Shown here piece after piece: positions 1 through 10,716 of a DNA stretch of 12,352 bases (within the stretch, counting starts at the first letter, position 1; every line of letters begins with the position of its first letter). Made by a program: the position numbers and the translations under genes. The notes beneath the pieces are model-generated. The model did no database searches, was not told where the DNA came from, and saw only the letters and a program-made list of their open reading frames with translations. This stretch comes from Methylovirgula sp. Its GTDB lineage: Bacteria; Pseudomonadota; Alphaproteobacteria; Rhizobiales; Beijerinckiaceae. The DNA is taken from contig JANXSV010000297.1 in NCBI GenBank assembly GCA_025356505.1, positions 1 to 12,352 of the forward strand, written 5' to 3'.

Positions 1-1
1 G

Positions 2-373
2 CCTTACAACATCGAACGCACGGGCGAAAATGCCTATCGTGTCACGGTGGCTGTTGCAGGGTTCGCCGAAGCAGAACTTTCTATTGAAACCCGCGAAAAC
101 ACACTGACCATCCGCGGCGCTAAGCAGGTGAGTGCTTCCAATGATGAGGCGACTGCGAAGGCCGAGGTGCTCTATCAGGGCATTGCGGCGCGCGCTTTCG
201 AGCGGTTGTTCCAGTTGGCGGACCACGTTCACGTGTCGGGTGCAAAGCTGGAGCACGGCCTACTGCATGTTGAACTTGTACGCGAAGTGCCCGAGGCCAA
301 AAAGCCACGGTCTATCCCGATCAACACCGGTGCCGCGCCAAAGACCATCGAGGCAGGCAAAAAGGCCGCCTGA
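2..373 (+). CDS. ibpA: Class A small heat-shock protein (IbpA/Hsp20 family), 5' partial
   Basis: ATP-independent holdase chaperone of the alpha-crystallin/Hsp20 family, which binds unfolding proteins in the cytoplasm and hands them to the DnaK/ClpB machinery. The reading frame is open from base 2, and the upstream codons read PYNIERTGENAYRVTVAVAG, the standard start of the alpha-crystallin domain. The gene therefore begins before the window, and the internal GTG at 47 is not the true start. Visible landmarks are VAVAGF, YQGIAARAFERLFQLAD (the class A signature), GLLHVEL near the end of the domain, and the C-terminal I-x-I anchor (SIPIN) followed by a short Ala/Lys-rich tail. About 123 residues are present; the family is usually 140-170. 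It is followed by a strong terminator and faces ltaE. Any thermosensor (ROSE-type) leader or heat-shock promoter would lie outside the window. Family assignment is secure; the symbol ibpA rests on recognised similarity. Confidence 0.93.
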   Translation, partial: PYNIERTGENAYRVTVAVAGFAEAELSIETRENTLTIRGAKQVSASNDEATAKAEVLYQGIAARAFERLFQLADHVHVSGAKLEHGLLHVELVREVPEAKKPRSIPINTGAAPKTIEAGKKAA

Positions 374-396
374 TCAGGTCTTGATAAGTGATGCGA

Positions 397-421
397 GGGG
401 CGCGGTTTGCGCCCCTTTTTT
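397..421 (+). terminator. Intrinsic (rho-independent) terminator of the hsp20 gene
   Basis: A perfect 7-bp GC-rich stem, GGGGCGC (397-403) and GCGCCCC (409-415), with a 5-base loop, is followed by six T (416-421). It lies 23 bases after the hsp20 stop codon. On the opposite strand the hairpin has no T run, so it should act mainly on rightward transcription and may shield the convergent ltaE gene from read-through. Confidence 0.9.
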
Positions 422-438
422 GTGCCAGATCAGCGCGG

Positions 439-1494
439 CTACTTGGATGCTGCCTGTAAGAACGCCATGACATCCTGCTCTGTAGTCATAAATGAGCAGA
501 TCAGCCTGATCAGGCTTTCGTTGGGCTTCGGCCGCTCCGCTATCGGCAGGGTTTCGACGCTCCATTCGTAAAATACTGCGCCCATGGCTCGCAGCGCGTC
601 AATTTTGACTTTCGGAAGAATGGCAAAAGTCTCATTGGCCTGCACCGGCCAAGCGAGGCGGATGTCCGGCGTTTGCGCGAGGCCCGCACTGAGCATAGCG
701 GCCATTGCATTGGCGTGCGCCGCCATTTCCAGCCAGTGATCGTCCTGCAAATAGGCGCTCATTTGAGCGCCCAACAGGCGGCCTTTTGAAACCAGTTGTC
801 CGGCACGTTTACGCTGATAGGCAAAGCTATCGGCTTTTCCCGGGTCAAAAAAGATGACTGCCTCGCAGGCTAGCGCGCCGTTTTTGGTTGCGCCGAACGA
901 GAGCACATCTACGCCCGCTTTCCATGTGAGTTCGGCGGCCGTGCATTTGGCATGAACCAAAGCATTGGCAAAGCGGGCACCATCCATATGCACGCCCAAG
1001 CCCGCTTGGTGTGCGATTGTAGCAAGAGTGGTAACGTCAGCAGGGGTGTAAATGGTTCCGCTCTCGGTGGCTTGTGACAGGCACAGCGCGGCGGGCTGCA
1101 CAACATGAACATCGCTGCGCGGCAATGCCGCAATTGCTGCTCGTAAGGTGTCCGGAGCTATTTTGCCGCTCGCACCTTCCAGTAAAACCAACTTCGCCCC
1201 GCCGGTGTAGAATTCTGGCGCACCACATTCGTGGACCTGGATATGGGCCTCCTTGTGACAAAATATCGCCCCCCATGGCGGGCAAAGCGCTGATAGGCTA
1301 AGCGCATTGGCAGAGGTGCCTGTGGCGACCAAAAACACTTTACAGTCTTTTTCGAAGATCACGTTCAGTTTTGCCTCAGCATCCTTGGTCCAAGGGTCTG
1401 CGCCATAAGATGGCACGGGAGCGCTGTTTGCCTTGACCAGTGCTGCCATAATGGCGGCGGAAGCTGGGGCAGAATTGTCTGATGCGAAATACAT
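439..1494 (-). CDS. ltaE: Low-specificity L-threonine aldolase (PLP-dependent)
   Basis: Cleaves L-threonine and L-allo-threonine to glycine and acetaldehyde in the cytoplasm, giving a route to glycine or threonine breakdown; related enzymes also take phenylserine or other beta-hydroxy amino acids. The 351-residue protein starts with MYFASDNSAP, typical of this family, and is close to the usual 330-355 length. Visible fold type I PLP sites are: the cofactor-phosphate loop ATGTSANAL (about 57-65), the histidine that stacks on the PLP ring in CHKEAHIQVHE (His84), QATESGTIY (141-149), HMDGAR with the pyridine-binding Asp171 and Arg174, and SFGATKNG with the Schiff-base Lys204. The ATG at 1494 is preceded by an AAAAAGG-like ribosome-binding site. 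It is divergent from gltB and convergent with the hsp20 gene, so it is probably monocistronic. Exact substrate preference cannot be read from sequence. Confidence 0.93.
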   Translation of the reverse strand: MYFASDNSAPASAAIMAALVKANSAPVPSYGADPWTKDAEAKLNVIFEKDCKVFLVATGTSANALSLSALCPPWGAIFCHKEAHIQVHECGAPEFYTGGAKLVLLEGASGKIAPDTLRAAIAALPRSDVHVVQPAALCLSQATESGTIYTPADVTTLATIAHQAGLGVHMDGARFANALVHAKCTAAELTWKAGVDVLSFGATKNGALACEAVIFFDPGKADSFAYQRKRAGQLVSKGRLLGAQMSAYLQDDHWLEMAAHANAMAAMLSAGLAQTPDIRLAWPVQANETFAILPKVKIDALRAMGAVFYEWSVETLPIAERPKPNESLIRLICSFMTTEQDVMAFLQAASK

Positions 1495-1525
1495 GGTTCA
1501 ACCTTTTTGCAGTGGTTTTAGTGTT

Positions 1526-1541
1526 TGGCACGAGTTTTGAT
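1526..1541 (+). promoter_or_regulatory. Sigma-54-like promoter element (imperfect)
   Basis: TGGCACG, four bases, then TTGAT matches the sigma-54 (RpoN) consensus TGGCACG-N4-TTGCW in spacing and in the whole -24 half. The -12 half has GA where the nearly invariant GC should be. It points towards gltB and would leave a leader of about 200 bases. Because the -12 GC is normally essential, this is a weak candidate and may be chance. Confidence 0.25.
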
Positions 1542-1597
1542 TGCCATTTAGAGACGTGTTTTGCGGGGGCAAGACTGGTTTTGAAAGTTTAAAAATT

Positions 1598-1614
1598 AAG
1601 CTGGCGGTCAGCTT
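1598..1614. promoter_or_regulatory. Inverted repeat AAGCTG-N5-CAGCTT, candidate operator
   Basis: Two perfect 6-base half-sites (1598-1603 and 1609-1614) around a 5-base spacer, about 140 bases before the gltB start and 104 bases from the ltaE start. The 17-bp size suits a dimeric helix-turn-helix regulator. No regulator gene is in the window and I cannot name a matching factor. No T run follows, so it is not a terminator. Confidence 0.35.
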
Positions 1615-1652
1615 GTGTGACACTTAAAAATCTGGCAAGTTGCGGGGGCTAT

Positions 1653-1678
1653 AAATGGGACAGGTATGCTGACCATTT
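1653..1678. repeat. Inverted repeat AAATGG-N14-CCATTT upstream of gltB
   Basis: Perfect 6-base arms at 1653-1658 and 1673-1678, extendable to 8 with one mismatch, about 73 bases before the gltB start. It could be a second operator or a hairpin in the gltB leader. The arms are short and AT-rich, so chance is a real alternative. Confidence 0.25.
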
Positions 1679-1739
1679 TTCGCCGATCATAGGTAGTTGC
1701 GGCGTATTTCACCGTTTAAAAAGTGAAAAACACCGAATT

Positions 1740-1743
1740 GGAG
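1740..1743 (+). promoter_or_regulatory. Ribosome-binding site fixing the gltB start
   Basis: GGAG lies 7 bases before the ATG at 1751, an ideal spacing. In-frame ATGs at 1865 and 1874 have no comparable site (a GGGAG sits only 2 bases from the second), which favours the longer protein. Confidence 0.7.
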
Positions 1744-1750
1744 CGAGACA

Positions 1751-6529
<4,779 letters not shown>

Positions 6530-6533
6530 TATT

Positions 6534-7949
6534 ATGGGAAAAGTCACAGGCTTTCTGGAAATTGACCGGCGTGATCGGCGCTATGCGCCCGCCTCCGACC
6601 GTATCCGCCACTATAAGGAATTTGTGATACCGCTCTCGGAAGATGCAACCCGCGAGCAAGCCTCGCGCTGCATGGATTGTGGTATTCCTTATTGCCACAA
6701 CGGCTGCCCGGTAAACAACCAGATCCCCGACTGGAATGATCTGGTGTATCGCGGCAACTGGGAAGAGGCGTCGCGCAATTTGCATTCGACGAATAATTTC
6801 CCCGAATTCACGGGCCGCATTTGTCCGGCTCCGTGCGAGGCCGCTTGTACGCTGAATCTGCCGGATACCCCTGTGACGATCAAGTCAATCGAGTGTGCGA
6901 TTGTGGATCGCGCATGGGAAAATGGCTGGATAAAGCCGGAGATGGCGCAAAACAAAACCGGTAAAAAGGTGGCGGTGATCGGTTCCGGCCCGGCAGGCAT
7001 GGCGGTATCTCAACAATTGGCCCGCGCCGGACATGAAGTGCATCTTTACGAAAAGAACCAGAAAATCGGCGGGCTGTTGCGCTACGGTATTCCGGATTTC
7101 AAGATGGAAAAGCGGCTGATTGACCGTCGCGCCGAGCAGATGACGGCTGAAGGCGTTATCTTGCATACAGGCGTGAATGTCGGCGTTGACGTCACCGTTG
7201 ATGCGCTCTCACGCGATTATGATGCTGTAGTGCTATCGGGCGGAGCTGAAAAGCCGCGTGATTTGACTGTTCCTGGGCGCGAGCTTAACGGCGTTCACTA
7301 CGCAATGGAATTTTTGCCTCAGCAAAATCGCCGCAACAGCCGCGAACAGGATGGCTCGAACACGCCAATCCTCGCAAGCGGTAAACATGTGGTTGTGATC
7401 GGTGGCGGCGACACCGGTTCGGACTGTATTGGCACATCAATCCGGCAGGGTGCGCTTTCGGTGACCCAGCTTGAGATTATGCCAGCGCCTCCGGAAAAAG
7501 AAGTCAAGGATCTCACCTGGCCGAACTGGCCGTTAAAGATGCGGACATCTTCCAGTCAGGAAGAGGGTGCTAATCGTGATTTCGCGGTGAATACGACCCA
7601 TGTTTCCGGCGAAAACGGCCAGGCGAAGATTCTGCACTGCGTGCGTGTTGATGGCAAAATGCAGCCTATCCCCGGTACGGAGTTTGATCTGAAAGCCGAT
7701 CTGGTGCTCCTAGCGATGGGGTTTGTTTCGCCGCAGCATGATCTCCTGAACAAGCTTGGCGTTCAGCTTGATGGGCGCGGCAATGTCATGGCAGACGTCA
7801 AGAGCTATAAGGCAAGCGTCGATAAGGTTTTCACCTGCGGTGACATGCGGCGCGGGCAGAGCCTGGTGGTCTGGGCTATCCGCGAGGGCCGCCAATGTGC
7901 TCATGCGGTTGACAAATTCCTGATGGGCGAAACGGTGCTGCCGCGCTAA
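6534..7949 (+). CDS. gltD: Glutamate synthase (NADPH) small subunit
   Basis: Small (beta) subunit of GOGAT: it takes electrons from NADPH through FAD and passes them via [4Fe-4S] clusters to FMN in GltB. The protein has 471 residues, almost the same as E. coli GltD (472). [10 protein letters not shown] is the characteristic N terminus and fits the ribosome-binding site, so the in-frame codons back to 6516 are not used. Cluster-ligand cysteines are C46, C49, C54 and C58 ([14 protein letters not shown]) and C97, C101 and C105 (CPAPCEAAC). The FAD-binding Rossmann motif is [10 protein letters not shown] (about 146-155), followed by the GGLLRYGIP block. The NADPH-binding motif is [12 protein letters not shown] (about 286-297). 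The C-terminal [17 protein letters not shown] block contacts FAD. Its position four bases after gltB confirms the subunit role over the many GltD-like paralogues. Confidence 0.97.
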   Translation: MGKVTGFLEIDRRDRRYAPASDRIRHYKEFVIPLSEDATREQASRCMDCGIPYCHNGCPVNNQIPDWNDLVYRGNWEEASRNLHSTNNFPEFTGRICPAPCEAACTLNLPDTPVTIKSIECAIVDRAWENGWIKPEMAQNKTGKKVAVIGSGPAGMAVSQQLARAGHEVHLYEKNQKIGGLLRYGIPDFKMEKRLIDRRAEQMTAEGVILHTGVNVGVDVTVDALSRDYDAVVLSGGAEKPRDLTVPGRELNGVHYAMEFLPQQNRRNSREQDGSNTPILASGKHVVVIGGGDTGSDCIGTSIRQGALSVTQLEIMPAPPEKEVKDLTWPNWPLKMRTSSSQEEGANRDFAVNTTHVSGENGQAKILHCVRVDGKMQPIPGTEFDLKADLVLLAMGFVSPQHDLLNKLGVQLDGRGNVMADVKSYKASVDKVFTCGDMRRGQSLVVWAIREGRQCAHAVDKFLMGETVLPR

Positions 7950-7962
7950 GCCATGCCGACGT

Positions 7963-7994
7963 CAACGACGGGGTGGTCAATCGCTGCCCCGTTG
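7963..7994. terminator. Possible weak hairpin between convergent gltD and the SGNH gene
   Basis: ACGGGG (7968-7973) pairs with CCCCGT (7987-7992) across a 13-base loop, and CAA/TTG can extend the stem past a small bulge. It lies in the 52-base gap between two convergent stop codons, where a bidirectional terminator is expected. There is no T run on either strand, so termination by this hairpin alone is doubtful. Confidence 0.25.
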
Positions 7995-8001
7995 GTTCGG
8001 C

Positions 8002-9321
8002 CTAGTTCAAAGGCCAAGTGAAGTCATCGGTCCTGCCGGTATGCGCTTCTTGCGGATCGACATCATCAACACGGGTGAGTGCCTTTCGCCTCGATATGGC
8101 GGGTAATAATTCGCCGCTCGCAGTCACCGGCGGTGCTGTCAGTGATCTGACCTGGCCGGAAACCGGGCGGATAATTCGTACCGGCTCAGCGTCCGGGGCA
8201 AGGGTCCGCACTGCCAATTCCGGGACTTTTATTGGCGAGCCGTTGATGCCTTGGGCCGCGCTCGATGACGCGTCTCCGTCGGGAGAGGCTGGAGCAGGTG
8301 TATCCATGGAGACGGGTGCGTCCGATTGCTTTTTAGCCTCGTAAGCGCGGCGGATTTCCTTTTCCACGAAGCTCGCCAGTTTGCGTTGCCCGGCTTTCGT
8401 GAAATGGATTCCGTCTGAAGTGCGCAGCCTCGCCGGCTGGCCGTTCACGTCCGGACCCGACGGGTCAAATTCGCCTTTTTCATCCGCGAACGCCGCCCAG
8501 ATATCGATATAGGTCTCGCCATGTGCGGTTACGACGTCTCGATAAATTTCGTTGAGTTGCAACATATCAGCGGAGAATTTTGGACTGCGCATGATCGGCA
8601 TGCCCACCCAGATGAGCTTGGCGTGTTTTTCCTTGAACACGCTGACTTCTTCTTCCGCGCGGGCGCGATAGGTTTGAAGCCAGTCTTCGGTCCCGATATC
8701 AGCAAGAATCTTGCCGTCCTTTGCGTAAAACGGCTGATGGTCGTTCGAGCCAACCATGATGAGCACTGTGTCAATTTGTTCACCACTGGCGAGCAGATCG
8801 CGGCTGGCCTTGGGCCAGCTGAAAAAGTCATCCCGCACCAATCCGGAGGATTCTCTCGCCCGCTTAACAACCGAAATCTCCGGCCTGTCGGCGAGCGCCT
8901 CGGTTAACCCCTGTGCAAGCAGCAGGGCTATGGAATCGCCGAGAACCTGCACGAAATATGTTGGTTTTGTCGGGGTGGGATCTTCGGCGACAGTGGGCAC
9001 AGCCACCTTCGGCGGCAGCGCGGATGATACAGCGCCTGGCCACGGCATGGCGTTGGCTGGCCATGCGGGAGGTATGATGTCGGGCGTGCTCGCCTGCTTG
9101 ACTTTCGGGGCAGGTAAGTTTCGTCTTGGCGCCAGCGGGATGACAGGCTTACGAACCCGGCGCGGGCGATCGGGCGTCACTGGAATGACATTTGGTGAGG
9201 GGTTTTGTTGAAAGATGCTCTTGAAGGCGTCAAAAAGGGAGCGTTGCTGCGCCAGTGCGGCGGATGAAACCCCGAGCGCCAGCAGCACAACCACCATTCT
9301 AAACTTTAAAAAACGCGTCAT
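8002..9321 (-). CDS. Periplasmic SGNH/GDSL hydrolase, DUF459 family
   Basis: Exported serine hydrolase, probably an esterase acting on an acylated envelope glycan; the substrate is unknown. The 439-residue protein has a Sec signal peptide (charged MTRFLKFR, then hydrophobic residues to about 24, likely cleaved ALA|Q). A Pro-rich basic linker (about 41-120) follows, then the SGNH domain (about 122-330), with block I VLGDSIALLLA (nucleophile Ser130), block III GSND (191-194) and block V SDGIHFTKAG (Asp303, His306). The linker and the roughly 105-residue tail, rich in Pro, Ala and Ser, look disordered. The C-terminal DDFTWP resembles DDFFSWP at 164-170. The first ATG is preferred because it gives the signal peptide its basic n-region. 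It lies 19 bases after the transglycosylase gene, so it is co-transcribed. Candidates are peptidoglycan O-acetyl esterase or removal of acyl groups from periplasmic glucans; both are inference. Confidence 0.85.
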   Translation of the reverse strand: MTRFLKFRMVVVLLALGVSSAALAQQRSLFDAFKSIFQQNPSPNVIPVTPDRPRRVRKPVIPLAPRRNLPAPKVKQASTPDIIPPAWPANAMPWPGAVSSALPPKVAVPTVAEDPTPTKPTYFVQVLGDSIALLLAQGLTEALADRPEISVVKRARESSGLVRDDFFSWPKASRDLLASGEQIDTVLIMVGSNDHQPFYAKDGKILADIGTEDWLQTYRARAEEEVSVFKEKHAKLIWVGMPIMRSPKFSADMLQLNEIYRDVVTAHGETYIDIWAAFADEKGEFDPSGPDVNGQPARLRTSDGIHFTKAGQRKLASFVEKEIRRAYEAKKQSDAPVSMDTPAPASPDGDASSSAAQGINGSPIKVPELAVRTLAPDAEPVRIIRPVSGQVRSLTAPPVTASGELLPAISRRKALTRVDDVDPQEAHTGRTDDFTWPLN

Positions 9322-9322
9322 A

Positions 9323-9326
9323 CCTC
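9323..9326 (-). promoter_or_regulatory. Unusually close ribosome-binding site of the SGNH gene
   Basis: GAGG sits only one base before the ATG at 9321, closer than the usual 5-9. The next in-frame ATG (residue 9, codon 9295-9297) has no stronger site and would remove the basic part of the signal peptide. Coupling to the transglycosylase stop at 9341-9343 may compensate. Confidence 0.4.
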
Positions 9327-9340
9327 AGTTTAGCAGATTA

Positions 9341-10651
9341 TCAGGACTTTCGCATTCTTTGCAGCAATCCCACCGTGGGAAATCCGTCCGGCACCAGACC
9401 GACGCGCTTCTGGTAGGCGCGCAAAGCCTCTTTTGCTTTATCTCCGACTTTGCCGTCCAGCTCGCCGATATCATATCCCATTTTCACGAGCGCGCGCTGC
9501 ATCTCGATGGACTGTGATCTGTCGAGCAGTTTCATCTGGCGCGGCCACGCTTTTTTCAAGGGGCCTTCACCTGCGATCCTATCGCCCAGAAGGGCCACGG
9601 CCAATGCGTAAGATGTTGAATTATTGTATGATTTTATAACCTGAAAATTTGGTGTTACCAGAAATATTGCGCCTGTGCGGCCCATAGGCATCAGCAGGCT
9701 AGCCGTGCCGGAGCCGGGCAGAGCCTCTCCGCTGGCCAGAACGAAACCTTTGCCGGTCCAATAGGAGAGCGGCTTTTCGCTGATTTCCGCGAAATCAAAG
9801 CCGGGCGGCAGAGTTACCTCAAAGCCCCAAGTTTCGCCTGAAACCCAACCATGCGCCTTGAGATAGTTGGCGGTTGAAGCAAGGGCATCGGGCGTCGATT
9901 TCCAAATATCGCGCCGCCCCGAACCGTCCAGAGCAACAGCGTATTTTTCGAAGCTGGACGGCATGAACTGGGTTTGACCCATTGCCCCGGCCCAAGAGCC
10001 GCGCATGGCTTGGCGCTCGACATCGCCCTGCTCAAGTATCTTCAGAGCGATAAGCAGTTCAGTGCGGAAAAAAGTACCGCGATATTGCGCATGGGCAAGG
10101 GTCGCCAAAGCGCGGATCGTGTCAATGTTGCCTGGATTTGCGCCAAAGTTACTTTCCATTCCCCAAACGCCAACGACGATCTGCCAGTCGACGCCATAGC
10201 GCGCCTGAATCTTATCCAGCGTTTGGCTCCATTCCTCGCTCAGGCCTTTACCCTTGGCGATGCGCCCTGCGGTGACGGCGCCATCTAGATAGGCAAATAC
10301 CGGTTTGACAAATTCAGCCTGTTTGCGGGTTAGAGCGATGATGGCTTTATCCGGTGTCATGCCTTTGAAGGCGTCATCGAAGGTTTGCCGCGATACACCC
10401 TGCTTTTCAGCATCAGGCCAAAGTGCGGCGATAAATTGCGAAAAATCTTGATCTGCGGCGCTGGCAGGAGTTGGCTGCAAAACGAGCACTGTAATCGCCG
10501 CCGCAAGCGCGCCAATCAGTAGGAAAAGTCTGGCAAACTGCAATGTGAAGCGCCGCGCATGGCTCTGCCGGACGTCAAAATCACGGTTCAAGCGCGTGTG
10601 CAAGGCCATGGAACGATTTCTAAGACTTGGGCTCGACATGATTTTGCTCAC
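9341..10651 (-). CDS. Lytic murein transglycosylase, MltB type with peptidoglycan-binding domain
   Basis: Cleaves the MurNAc-GlcNAc bond of peptidoglycan in the periplasm, leaving 1,6-anhydro-MurNAc ends, for wall remodelling and turnover. The 436-residue reading starts at GTG 10651; ATGs at 10639 (432 residues) and 10609 (422) are alternatives, and none has a clear ribosome-binding site, so the start is uncertain. After a basic N-terminal stretch comes a hydrophobic segment (about 42-58) with an ASA|AD cleavage site near 65. There is no lipobox cysteine, so unlike E. coli MltB it is probably soluble or N-terminally anchored rather than a lipoprotein. The SLT_2 domain spans about 68-370, with the catalytic Glu166 in GVWGMESNFG and the GAMGQTQFMPS substrate loop (about 222-232). 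A PG_binding_1 domain (about 378-434, with ALVKMGYDIGELDGKVG) closes the protein. It is in one cluster with the OpgG-family gene upstream and the SGNH hydrolase downstream. Confidence 0.93.
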   Translation of the reverse strand: MSKIMSSPSLRNRSMALHTRLNRDFDVRQSHARRFTLQFARLFLLIGALAAAITVLVLQPTPASAADQDFSQFIAALWPDAEKQGVSRQTFDDAFKGMTPDKAIIALTRKQAEFVKPVFAYLDGAVTAGRIAKGKGLSEEWSQTLDKIQARYGVDWQIVVGVWGMESNFGANPGNIDTIRALATLAHAQYRGTFFRTELLIALKILEQGDVERQAMRGSWAGAMGQTQFMPSSFEKYAVALDGSGRRDIWKSTPDALASTANYLKAHGWVSGETWGFEVTLPPGFDFAEISEKPLSYWTGKGFVLASGEALPGSGTASLLMPMGRTGAIFLVTPNFQVIKSYNNSTSYALAVALLGDRIAGEGPLKKAWPRQMKLLDRSQSIEMQRALVKMGYDIGELDGKVGDKAKEALRAYQKRVGLVPDGFPTVGLLQRMRKS

Positions 10652-10700
10652 GACTTCAAAGGATGAGCAAGAAAATACGCTTCAAGGGGTTTAGGTTTGA

Positions 10701-10708
10701 TTAACCAT
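10701..10708 (+). promoter_or_regulatory. TTAACCAT motif, candidate CtrA half-site
   Basis: TTAACCAT is one of the two motif forms reported for the alphaproteobacterial cell-cycle regulator CtrA (the other is TTAA-N7-TTAA). It lies in the 65-base gap between the OpgG-family stop and the transglycosylase start, 49 bases upstream of that start. A single 8-mer occurs by chance fairly often, so this is tentative. Confidence 0.25.
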
Positions 10709-10716
10709 AAGCCAGG

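Larger units (their letters stand above)
1495..1750. promoter_or_regulatory. Divergent ltaE/gltB intergenic regulatory region
   Basis: This 256-base, AT-richer stretch separates the start codons of ltaE (leftward) and gltB (rightward), so it must hold both promoters. I see no convincing sigma-70 promoter with good -35 and -10 boxes at proper spacing; TATAAA at 1650-1655 and GTGACA at 1617-1622 are isolated partial matches. Two inverted repeats and one sigma-54-like element are listed separately. No tRNA, recognised riboswitch or attenuator-style hairpin with a T run was seen. Confidence 0.6.

Noticed and set aside
47..373. Start of the heat-shock protein at the GTG at 47
   Set aside because: The in-frame codons before it encode the conserved start of the alpha-crystallin domain, so the gene is cut by the window edge rather than starting here.
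1656..1692. Two tiny open frames in the gltB leader (ATG 1656, five codons; ATG 1666, eight codons), possible leader peptides
   Set aside because: Neither has a proper ribosome-binding site, neither is enriched in regulatory codons, and no attenuator hairpin with a T run follows.
7996..8016. GGCC-N9-GGCC hairpin at the SGNH stop codon
   Set aside because: The stem is only four bases and no T run follows in either direction, so it cannot be supported as a terminator.
8521..9211. Plus-strand frames of 128 and 151 residues over the SGNH hydrolase gene
   Set aside because: The minus-strand frame carries a signal peptide and all SGNH blocks; the plus-strand products have no motif or ribosome-binding context.
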